A DNA stretch of 20,006 nucleotides from CAVAWX01 sp963592385 (lineage in GTDB: Bacteria > Actinomycetota > Coriobacteriia > Coriobacteriales > QAMH01). Both the position numbers and the translations under genes were made by a program. The DNA lies in contig CAVAWX010000031.1 of NCBI GenBank assembly GCA_963592385.1, positions 1-20,006 of the forward strand, in the 5' to 3' direction. Shown in pieces: positions 14,625-20,006 of the stretch (position 1 is the stretch's first letter; the number at the start of each line of letters is the position of its first letter). Below the pieces are notes generated by a model, which was not told the origin of the DNA, ran no database searches, and saw only the letters and a program-made list of their open reading frames with translations.

Positions 14625-15785
14625 TCAGGACAATAGGCGCTCGAAGAAGGCGTCGGAGAGGTAGGCGGCAAGCTTCTCGCGCGCCTTGGCCGAGGGGTGG
14701 GATTCGGGGTGCCCGCCGCATTGCGCCCAGGCCTTGCAGCACCACGTCGTCGAGCGCAGGGCGGTGAGCGCGCGCCACGCCGGATAGCGCGCGTCGAAGT
14801 TGCCGCGGTCGATGCGCCCGTCCACCTCGCGCCAGTAGCTTTCGATGAAGTCGGCCTCCTCGCGCGTGGTAAGGAAGCGCTCGCTGTCCCAGAAGGTCGT
14901 CGTGGGCGCGGTGAAGTAGGCGAGGTCTTGGGCGAGGTCGCCCACAAGGGGGCGCTCCCAATCGACGAAGAATCCGGGGTCGCCGCAAAAAGGCGCGTCC
15001 GGGGCGGCGGCTGCGGCGGCTGCGGCGCTTTCTCGCGGGATGAGGAAGTGCGCGGCAAGCGTCTCCGTGTTCACGATGGAAGGCGGCGTGTCGGGCGCGG
15101 GCGCGCTGTCCATGAGGGCGCGGGCGCGGCAGGCAAGCTCTTCGGCCGGGCGCGAGATGCGCGCGTCCGCGTGCCCGGAGACGCGGTAGACCTCGTAGCG
15201 GGCCATGCACTCGTCGAACAGCTCGCGCAGGGGCTCGGCGGGGCGGTGAAGGGGGCAGCCGACCGCGACGGGCACGGCGTGGATGTCGGCCATGATCTTT
15301 GCCGCGCAGCGCAGATCGCCCGGGCGCAGGGCGTCGAAGTCGAGCATCTGCCCCTCGCAAAACGAGATGACGAGCACGCCGGCGCCCGGGGCATCAGGCG
15401 AGCTGTCGCGGTAGAGCACGCGGGGCGTACGGCCGCTTTCGGCAAGCGCGCGCAGGGCGGCTTCCTCGTAGGCCACCTGGTCGGCGTGGAAGGGCTGCGG
15501 CGCGACGTTTATCCGCAAGACGTAGCGCGCGGCGGGGGTGCCAGGCGCGTCGGGGGCGAATGCAGCGGCGCCTTCAACGAGGCGGTTTTCACCATGCGCA
15601 GCGCCGGCACCGTACGCGGCGTCGGCGGCGGAGAAGACGTAGTTGTCGTTGTGCTCGCCCGCGCCGAGCGCTTCGCAGGCCAGCGGAGCGTCCGCCGCGA
15701 TGGAGAGCGCCTCGCGCAGCGCCGCGTTTTCGCGCAGGTAGGCCCGCGCCTGCTCCAGCTTCTCCGCCGCATCCATGCCCTGCAT
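14625..15785 (-). CDS. phosphotransferase family protein (APH/choline-kinase fold) with atypical catalytic loop
   Basis: A 386-residue protein of the aminoglycoside phosphotransferase/choline kinase fold. The N-lobe has LGAGEHNDNYVF (nucleotide loop) and AARYVLRIN with the strand expected to hold the ATP-binding Lys, here RIN. The C-lobe has a metal-site match FFVDWERPLVGDLAQDLAYF with D275. The Brenner loop, normally HxDxxxxN, reads NTETLAAH at 239-246: Glu replaces the catalytic Asp and His replaces the metal Asn. It may be a divergent small-molecule kinase or an inactive one; the substrate is unknown. An Ala-only run follows near residue 255. The ATG at 15785 is supported by AAAGGGG five bases upstream, ahead of earlier in-frame ATGs. 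It sits alone between the importer operon and tmRNA. Confidence 0.82.
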   Translation of the reverse strand: MQGMDAAEKLEQARAYLRENAALREALSIAADAPLACEALGAGEHNDNYVFSAADAAYGAGAAHGENRLVEGAAAFAPDAPGTPAARYVLRINVAPQPFHADQVAYEEAALRALAESGRTPRVLYRDSSPDAPGAGVLVISFCEGQMLDFDALRPGDLRCAAKIMADIHAVPVAVGCPLHRPAEPLRELFDECMARYEVYRVSGHADARISRPAEELACRARALMDSAPAPDTPPSIVNTETLAAHFLIPRESAAAAAAAAPDAPFCGDPGFFVDWERPLVGDLAQDLAYFTAPTTTFWDSERFLTTREEADFIESYWREVDGRIDRGNFDARYPAWRALTALRSTTWCCKAWAQCGGHPESHPSAKAREKLAAYLSDAFFERLLS

Positions 15786-16195
15786 GCGCGCCCCTTTCAC
15801 CATGCCTCGCGTCGCCTTCACCCGCCGCAGCGCCCGCCGCCGTCTGCCAGGCGCCCGTCATTTTCACCCGCCCATTCTAGCGAGCGCGCGGGCGCGACGT
15901 GCGCACGAGGGTTGAAGGGGCCGCAGCACGCGGCAGGGGCGCACGACATGCAGACGCGCAGGAACGGCGTGCGCACACGCGTGGGGGCTGTTGCGGCAAG
16001 GCGAGCGAATGCAACGAAGATAGTCGCAAGCGAGGGAAGGGCGAAGGCGCGGCCGAACATGGCAGCTTGTCCACGTTTGCGCGGTGCGGCTTGCCTTTCG
16101 GGCGCGGGGCGCGTACCGTATTTTCAGTGAAAACGCCGACGGCAGCATCGCACTTGCAGCCGTGGCGACGACGCGCGTTGACAACGTTCGACACC
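15786..16195. other. intergenic region between the kinase and tmRNA
   Basis: No gene is supported here. The minus strand has a -10-like TAGAAT at 15874-15879, about 90 bp upstream of the kinase start. The tmRNA promoter is at 16091-16119. A short hairpin TTTTC-AGT-GAAAA is at 16121-16133. The remainder is GC-rich sequence without recognised features. Confidence 0.5.
16091..16119 (+). promoter_or_regulatory. probable ssrA promoter
   Basis: TTGCCT (16091-16096) and TACCGT (16114-16119) are separated by exactly 17 bp, predicting a transcript start near 16126 and a leader of about 70 nt to be removed by RNase P. A perfect TTGACA at 16178 is too close to the mature end to serve. Confidence 0.5.
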
Positions 16196-16582
16196 GGGGG
16201 CGACTGGTTTCGACACTGATAGCTTCGAGAGGGGCAGCAGGCCGTGGTCTCCTCGCCACGCAAAACAGGGGTACCGCCAATTAAACGGCAACAAAGTTGT
16301 TTCTTTCAAGGGTGCGCAGGCTCGTCCTGTCGCCCTGGCTGCCTAATTTAGGTTCAGCCCTCCCGCTCGCCGCGTGAATCCCCGCGCGGCGCATGCGGGA
16401 TCAAATTCAGGGGATTGCAGCTGTGGACGTAGCCGGTATGCCGCAGCCCAAGACCGAACCGGCAAGGACGCGCGACGTCCGTCGCCTGTTCCGAGCGCGC
16501 CCTCATCGAAAGGCGACTGAGCCTGGAGACACCTCTCGGGAGGCTATCGTGGACGAGGGTTCGATTCCCTCCGCCTCCACCA
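16196..16582 (+). ncRNA. ssrA: transfer-messenger RNA (tmRNA)
   Basis: Rescues stalled ribosomes with SmpB by trans-translation. The 5' end GGGGGCGACTGGTTTCGAC is the standard tmRNA start and pairs as an acceptor stem with CGCCTCC before the encoded ACCA (16579-16582), with one G-U pair. The T-arm GAGGGTTCGATTCCCTC is intact. The tag frame ends in ALAA-stop: translation from GGC at 16287 to TAA at 16344-16346 gives GNKVVSFKGAQARPVALAA, 19 residues, with the resume codon inferred as GGC after TTAAAC. Length 387 nt. Downstream there is an imperfect second copy of the 3' end. Confidence 0.95.
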
Positions 16583-16637
16583 TCACCACGCTCGGGCCAC
16601 GAGGCCGTGTCCCGACTCCACAAGATACAGCGCAGAC

Positions 16638-16741
16638 GGAGAATCGAACTCCGCGAAGGCGCAACAGCCCAGCGGGCTGTTGCGGGTCGAGCGCCGAAGG
16701 CGCGAGGCCCATGCAGCGCGAGAGCGCTGCGTCGATTCTCC
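16638..16741. repeat. 104-nt cloverleaf-like multi-hairpin element downstream of ssrA
   Basis: A perfect 10-bp inverted repeat, GGAGAATCGA (16638-16647) and TCGATTCTCC (16732-16741), encloses three strong hairpins. They are GCAACAGCCC-AGC-GGGCTGTTGC, GCGCC-GAA-GGCGC and GCAGCGC-GAGA-GCGCTGC (a GNRA tetraloop). The left arm also forms an alternative T-arm-like hairpin, CGGAG-AATCGAA-CTCCG. It could be a structured RNA, a processing or transcript-end structure for ssrA, or a palindromic mobile repeat. Confidence 0.6.
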
Positions 16742-16752
16742 CCCCTCCACCA
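16732..16752 (+). repeat. imperfect copy of the ssrA 3' end (possible attachment-site remnant)
   Basis: TCGATTCTCCCCCCTCCACCA resembles the last 22 bases of tmRNA (16561-16582), including the terminal CCTCCACCA and the T-loop TCGATTC, with small internal differences. The two lie 171 bp apart in the same orientation. The 3' end of ssrA is a known integration target for genomic islands. Confidence 0.45.
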
Positions 16753-16794
16753 GCTGATTTGCACAACCCCTGCTCGGCAAATTGCACGGCCGCG

Positions 16795-17964
16795 TCAGTA
16801 GTTCAGCCCGAAGCACCACAACGGGATGGTGTTGGAAAACGCCGCCTCGATCCCGTCCTTGGCAAGGTAGGCGCGCTCCACCCCCTGCACCTGCTCCGCA
16901 GTCTTGCTCCTGCCACCCACCTCGAACGTCATGCCGTCGATCTCGAAATCGGACACGGGCGACGCGCACACCGTGTTATTCACGCGCATCTGGTTCAAGA
17001 AAAACGTCTCGCGCACGTTGCCCACGTTCGCGCCGCCGCCCGCCAGGACATGCACGAGCACCGGGTTGTCCAGATACACCTTCTCCACTTTCCCCAAGTC
17101 GGCAAAACCTGAATAAGCGCTCCGCAGCCGCGCGATCATCCCCGCGTCCTCCATCAGGACCAGATACTCGTTCACGCTGTTGCGGCTGGCCTCGATCCTC
17201 TTCGCCAGCTTGGAGACGTTGGGTTTGAAGGGAACGCTCTCGGCGATGGCCACGAGCAGCTTCTTCAGCTTCCTGCCCGTCGCCAGGCTCAGGTTCGCGC
17301 ACAGCGGGATGTCGTATTGCAGCGTGCTGTTGATCGTCTGCTCGACCAGCACGTCGCCTGCCGGCTTGCCCATGAACGGATAGTAGCCGCGCTCCAGATA
17401 CTCCCTGAACAGGGGCAGGGGGTGCTCGACTCCCGGGATCTGCGCGTCGCCGCCCACGATTTCTTGCAGGGTGAACGGGGCGAACTCGACGCCGTGCCGA
17501 AGGCCCAGGTATTCGCGAAACGAAAGACCCTGCATCGTGTGCACGCTCGCCCGGCGGCTCAGGTCCGCCTCGCCGGCCAGGATGTTCAGAGCAGACGAGC
17601 CCGTGAAGTATACGTGCAGGTCGGGATGCGCGTCGTATATGTTCTTCAGCTCGCGCGACCAGTTGGGGTAGTTGTGGACCTCGTCGATGTAGAGGTGCGT
17701 GCCGCCCATCCGGCAGAACTCGTCGGCGACGGCCACGATACTGTTCTCGGCGAAATACACGTGGTCGAGCGAGACGTAGAGAGCGCCGCCTTTCTCGTGC
17801 TCGTTTTTCACGTGCTGCAAGAAAAGCGTCGTCTTGCCCACGCCCCTGGGGCCGACGAGCGCGAACATCTGGGCATCCCATGGCAGCTTGTCGTACATGT
17901 AGCGGGTGAAGCCGCCGCACTTGAGCTTTATCTGGATCCGCATGAACTCGAACAACTCGTCCAC
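16795..17964 (-). CDS. AAA ATPase, AAA_14/DUF4143-type
   Basis: A 389-residue predicted cytoplasmic ATPase. Walker A is GPRGVGKTT at 38-46 and Walker B HLYIDEVH with D94 and E95; a sensor-like YFTGSSALNI follows. The middle holds REYLGLRHG typical of this family, then a winged-helix-like part (SKLAKRIEASRNSVNEYLVLMEDAG). It ends in the family's conserved FEVGGRSKT...Q...IPLWCFGLNY segment. The function of the family is unknown; nuclease-like or regulatory roles have been proposed. The GTG start at 17964 has AAGGAAAGGAG six bases upstream. It diverges from a second ATPase of the same superfamily, and its likely promoter lies inside the 33-bp operator array, so it is probably tightly controlled. 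Confidence 0.88.
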   Translation of the reverse strand: MDELFEFMRIQIKLKCGGFTRYMYDKLPWDAQMFALVGPRGVGKTTLFLQHVKNEHEKGGALYVSLDHVYFAENSIVAVADEFCRMGGTHLYIDEVHNYPNWSRELKNIYDAHPDLHVYFTGSSALNILAGEADLSRRASVHTMQGLSFREYLGLRHGVEFAPFTLQEIVGGDAQIPGVEHPLPLFREYLERGYYPFMGKPAGDVLVEQTINSTLQYDIPLCANLSLATGRKLKKLLVAIAESVPFKPNVSKLAKRIEASRNSVNEYLVLMEDAGMIARLRSAYSGFADLGKVEKVYLDNPVLVHVLAGGGANVGNVRETFFLNQMRVNNTVCASPVSDFEIDGMTFEVGGRSKTAEQVQGVERAYLAKDGIEAAFSNTIPLWCFGLNY

Positions 17965-18033
17965 TGCCTGCTCCTTTCCTTGAGGCTGGCACTGGCTCCT
18001 GAAAATCGCGCATTCACCGCCTGCCTCACAAAT

Positions 18034-18183
18034 TGCTCTGTGCGGTGAGCAAATTATAAGCAAAATTGCTCTGTGCGTTGAACATTTTTACGCTAAAACT
18101 GCTCTGTACGTTGAACAAAAAATAGGGAAAATTGCTCTCTGCGTTGAGCACTTTCACCGCAAAACTGCTCTACGCGTTGAACA
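18034..18183. repeat. five 18-bp palindromic operators at exact 33-bp spacing
   Basis: Copies begin at 18034, 18067, 18100, 18133 and 18166. The consensus TGCTCTGTGCGTTGAACA has half-sites TGCTC and GARCA around an 8-bp centre; copies 1 and 4 have the perfectly symmetrical GAGCA arm. The 15-bp linkers differ in sequence but are all AT-rich and of identical length. A 33-bp period is close to three helical turns, so dimers would bind one face of the DNA. Confidence 0.93.
18053..18058 (-). promoter_or_regulatory. perfect -10 (TATAAT) of the left ATPase inside the operator array
   Basis: The minus strand reads TATAAT in the linker between operators 1 and 2. Operator 1 then covers the predicted start of transcription and operator 2 covers the -35 position (a weak TTCAAC at 18 bp). 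This geometry would let a bound repressor block the promoter. The resulting leader is about 80 nt. Confidence 0.6.
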
Positions 18184-18267
18184 ATTTTCCCGATTCCAAG
18201 AGCTTCCACGCGAGCATATTTTCTCTCCCGCACGCATGAGCTGCGCAGCAAGCACCGAACCCGGGAG

Positions 18268-18273
18268 TATAAT
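18268..18273 (+). promoter_or_regulatory. perfect -10 (TATAAT) of the right ATPase
   Basis: TATAAT lies 61 bp before the start codon of the right ATPase. No good -35 is visible 16-18 bp upstream, suggesting dependence on an activator or weak basal activity. Its last two bases are the first two of an inverted repeat. Confidence 0.55.
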
Positions 18274-18308
18274 TCCCCAAAATGCAAATTTTTTCGAATT
18301 TGGGGAAT
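18272..18308. promoter_or_regulatory. 10-bp perfect inverted repeat overlapping the right promoter
   Basis: ATTCCCCAAA (18272-18281) and TTTGGGGAAT (18299-18308) are perfectly complementary around a 17-nt centre, with a nested CAAATT/AATTTG dyad inside. It could be an operator over the transcription start or a hairpin at the 5' end of the mRNA. Confidence 0.65.
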
Positions 18309-18334
18309 GACTTTCCAACGCCGCGGAGGCTGGC

Positions 18335-19546
18335 ATGAAGCTCATAGAACGCACGACATATCTTTCGGAGCTGCTGGAGCTTGCCGACACGCCCGACATC
18401 AAGGTCATCACCGGCGTTCGCCGTTCGGGCAAGTCGAAGCTCATGGAGGCCCTGGCGCGCAAAATCCTCAAGCAGCAGCCGGACGCCAACATCATCCACA
18501 TCAACTACAACCTGACTGACTTCGAGGACATCATGGACTACCGCTCCATGGAAGCGTACGTCGAGGAGCGCTATGCGCCCGGCCGGCAAAACTACCTGCT
18601 CGTCGACGAGGTGCAGATGTGCACGTCCTTCGAGAAGGCGATAAACAGCCTGCACGCCAGAGAGAAGTACGGCATATTCGTCACCGGATCGAACGCCTTC
18701 CTGCAAAGCAGCGACCTGGCGACGCTGTTCGTGGGCAGGACCTACGAAATCCCTGTTTACCCGTTCTCGTTCGCGGAATACCTGGAGTACTTCCCGTCTC
18801 GAGACATCTACGGCAGTCTGACCGCCTACGTCACGGATGGCGGGATGGCGGGCTCGTACCTCTACAAAACAGAGGAGCAAAAACACCGCTACATCAACTC
18901 CGAGGTCTTGAACGCCTTGGTGGTCCGCGACATCGTGAGCAAATACAGGCTGAAGAACGAGCAGCTGCTCCACGCCCTCATCGACTACCTCATGGACAAC
19001 GTGGGCAACCTCACCTCCATACGCTCCATTGCCGGCACGCTCGGGTCGAGCGGGATGAAGGCAGACCACAAGACGATCAGCAAGTACGTGGACGCGCTGT
19101 GCAAGGCCTTCGCCTTCTACCGCATCCGGCGCTACGACGTCCGCGGGAAGAGGTACTTGAGGTCGGAGGATAAGTACTACCTCGTCGACCAGAGTTTTCG
19201 CTATGCGCGTCTCGGCACCAAGAACATGGATTACGGCCGCGTGCTGGAAAACATCGTGGCGATGGAGCTCTTGCGCCGCGGCTACGAGGTCTACGTCGGT
19301 GTGCTGTACAAGAAGGAGATCGACTTCGTTGCGATCAAGCAGGGCGAGAAGCTCTACATTCAGGTTGCGAACGACATATCCGAGGAGAAGACGTTCGAGC
19401 GCGAGGTATCCCCTCTGCTGGCGATAAAGGACGCTTTTCCCAAGATGCTGATCGCGCGCACCTACCAGCCCGAATACCAGCATGAGGGAATACGTATCGT
19501 GGACGCCGCCGAATGGCTGAGCGGCTCGATTCCCCAAAAGCGATAA
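18335..19546 (+). CDS. AAA ATPase with C-terminal DUF4143 (PD-(D/E)XK-like) domain
   Basis: A 403-residue predicted cytoplasmic ATPase. Walker A is GVRRSGKS at 27-34, Walker B YLLVDEVQ with D91 and E92, then GIFVTGSNA as a sensor and PFSFAEYLEYF, characteristic of AAA_14. A winged-helix-like region follows (TSIRSIAGTLGSSGM...HKTISKYVDAL). The C-terminal DUF4143 part has the restriction-endonuclease-like order E (LENIVAMELL), D (KEIDFVA) and Q in LYIQVA, where an active nuclease often has ExK; cleavage activity is therefore doubtful. Its biological role is unknown. The ATG at 18335 has GGAGG five bases upstream. It diverges from the left ATPase and has its own promoter and inverted repeat. Confidence 0.92.
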   Translation: MKLIERTTYLSELLELADTPDIKVITGVRRSGKSKLMEALARKILKQQPDANIIHINYNLTDFEDIMDYRSMEAYVEERYAPGRQNYLLVDEVQMCTSFEKAINSLHAREKYGIFVTGSNAFLQSSDLATLFVGRTYEIPVYPFSFAEYLEYFPSRDIYGSLTAYVTDGGMAGSYLYKTEEQKHRYINSEVLNALVVRDIVSKYRLKNEQLLHALIDYLMDNVGNLTSIRSIAGTLGSSGMKADHKTISKYVDALCKAFAFYRIRRYDVRGKRYLRSEDKYYLVDQSFRYARLGTKNMDYGRVLENIVAMELLRRGYEVYVGVLYKKEIDFVAIKQGEKLYIQVANDISEEKTFEREVSPLLAIKDAFPKMLIARTYQPEYQHEGIRIVDAAEWLSGSIPQKR

Positions 19547-20006
19547 AACGCGGTTCTAGGGAATCGATATGCATCTCGACAAGCTGGCGCCAACCGCAAG
19601 GCGATCGTGAGCGGAAACGGGGCAGCGTGCGACCCGAGCAAGACGGAATCACGCGAGTGCTACCAAGAATCTTTCACAAGTTTAGGTTGACCCCCATGTC
19701 GCCACCGATACTATCCCGCCCTGCCATCAGCTAGGCCGTCAAGCCGCCGAGGCCCGACAGCCATCAAGCGAATATCCCCAGCAGCTATTCCTCAGGCGCG
19801 TCTTGTGCTCAGACAAGCAGCAGGTAATGCCGCGAACGTTAATGCCGTTTCTGGATGCCGCGTCGAATTCACTAAGCAGCGGCAGGGGGCGCCGTCCTCG
19901 CATAGACGGGGCAAGAAGCATCGGATGCGTTCCTTTGTCACACTTCACTTTTTGAATCGCGTCGTCGGAACAAGCCTGAGCTTCATGGAAGCGCCCCTCT
20001 AGAGGT
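19547..20006. other. no convincing gene; possible decayed or mobile DNA
   Basis: No reading frame here has both a good start and recognisable similarity. On the minus strand a frame stays open from 19739 to the window edge (about 88 codons, ending ...SLDGCRASAA), and might be the end of a gene lying beyond the window, but composition and content are not persuasive. GC is lower than in the left part of the window. No transposase motif or terminal inverted repeat could be recognised. Confidence 0.4.

Larger units (their letters stand above)
17965..18334. promoter_or_regulatory. divergent control region between two ATPase genes
   Basis: This 370-bp region is strikingly AT-rich compared with the rest of the window. 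From left to right it has the leader of the left ATPase, a five-unit operator array with an embedded TATAAT for the left gene, a spacer without recognised features (about 18184-18267), and a TATAAT overlapping a 10-bp inverted repeat for the right gene. Confidence 0.75.

Noticed and set aside
14697..16130. Long plus-strand open frame opposite the kinase
   Set aside because: Low-complexity Gly/Arg/Val translation antisense to a better-supported gene with a good ribosome binding site.
16178..16183. TTGACA as the -35 of ssrA
   Set aside because: A matching -10 would lie inside the mature tmRNA; the upstream TTGCCT-17-TACCGT pair fits better.
16640..16752. A tRNA gene on the minus strand downstream of ssrA
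   Set aside because: A T-arm-like hairpin is present, but no matching acceptor stem, anticodon arm or CCA could be found.
16503..16787. Minus-strand protein containing VEAEGIEPSS
   Set aside because: It is antisense to the tmRNA 3' end; this is a familiar false protein produced by tRNA-like 3' sequences.
18034..18183. CRISPR array
   Set aside because: Repeats are only 18 bp with 15-bp AT-rich linkers that share features, there are no cas genes, and a promoter lies inside. The geometry fits an operator array.
18093..18287. Small minus-strand protein with a repeated VQRxEQF motif
   Set aside because: The protein repeat simply reflects the 33-bp (11-codon) DNA period; the frame has stops within the array and no ribosome binding site.
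19739..20006. Partial minus-strand gene running off the right edge
   Set aside because: The frame is open for about 88 codons, but no motif, start or ribosome binding site is available and other frames are also partly open in this region.

Overview
The window is a very GC-rich bacterial chromosome segment with compact, mostly co-directional genes. It carries an anaerobic ribonucleotide reductase under NrdR-type boxes, an EFR1-type flavodoxin/ferredoxin, a Tat-exported lipoprotein binding protein, and a DUF2149/ExbB pair of a kind I associate with methanogens and Eggerthella relatives. Taken together this suggests an anaerobic Actinomycetota of class Coriobacteriia (Eggerthellaceae-like). That placement is an inference from gene content and composition; no rRNA is present.

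Layout. Positions 1-162: edge, with a promoter-like site facing out to the left. 163-3070 (minus): nrdD-nrdG, class III ribonucleotide reductase and its activase, preceded at 3231-3278 by two NrdR boxes exactly 32 bp apart. 3279-3683: GC-rich repetitive DNA around a 10-N assembly gap. 3684-4157 (minus): universal stress protein. 4375-5247 (plus): EFR1-type flavodoxin/2[4Fe-4S] protein. 5337-5411: tRNA-Thr(TGT). 5461-6738 (minus): lipoprotein tyrosine phosphatase, with a second 10-N gap upstream. 6984-9749 (plus): cysS-rlmB-rae1/yacP with overlapping genes, a translation/RNA block also known from Bacillus.

9759-14402 (minus) is a five-gene operon, transcribed in the order Tat-lipoprotein substrate-binding protein, MotA/TolQ/ExbB-like channel, DUF2149 (ExbD-like) protein, FecCD permease, ABC ATPase. 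It looks like a metal, siderophore, heme or corrinoid importer with a proton-motive-force stator pair built into it, although nothing here suggests an outer membrane or TonB. 14625-15785 (minus) is a phosphotransferase-fold kinase with an altered catalytic loop. 16196-16582 is tmRNA (ssrA), followed by an imperfect copy of its 3' end and a 104-nt multi-hairpin element.

16795-19546 looks like an accessory module next to ssrA: two divergent AAA_14/DUF4143-type ATPases. Between them lies a striking regulatory region with five copies of an 18-bp imperfect palindrome, spaced exactly 33 bp apart. A perfect TATAAT for the left gene sits inside the array, and a separate 10-bp inverted repeat overlaps a perfect TATAAT for the right gene. 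19547-20006 has no convincing gene. The best candidates for something little described are this operator array with its ATPase pair and the ExbB/DUF2149-containing importer.
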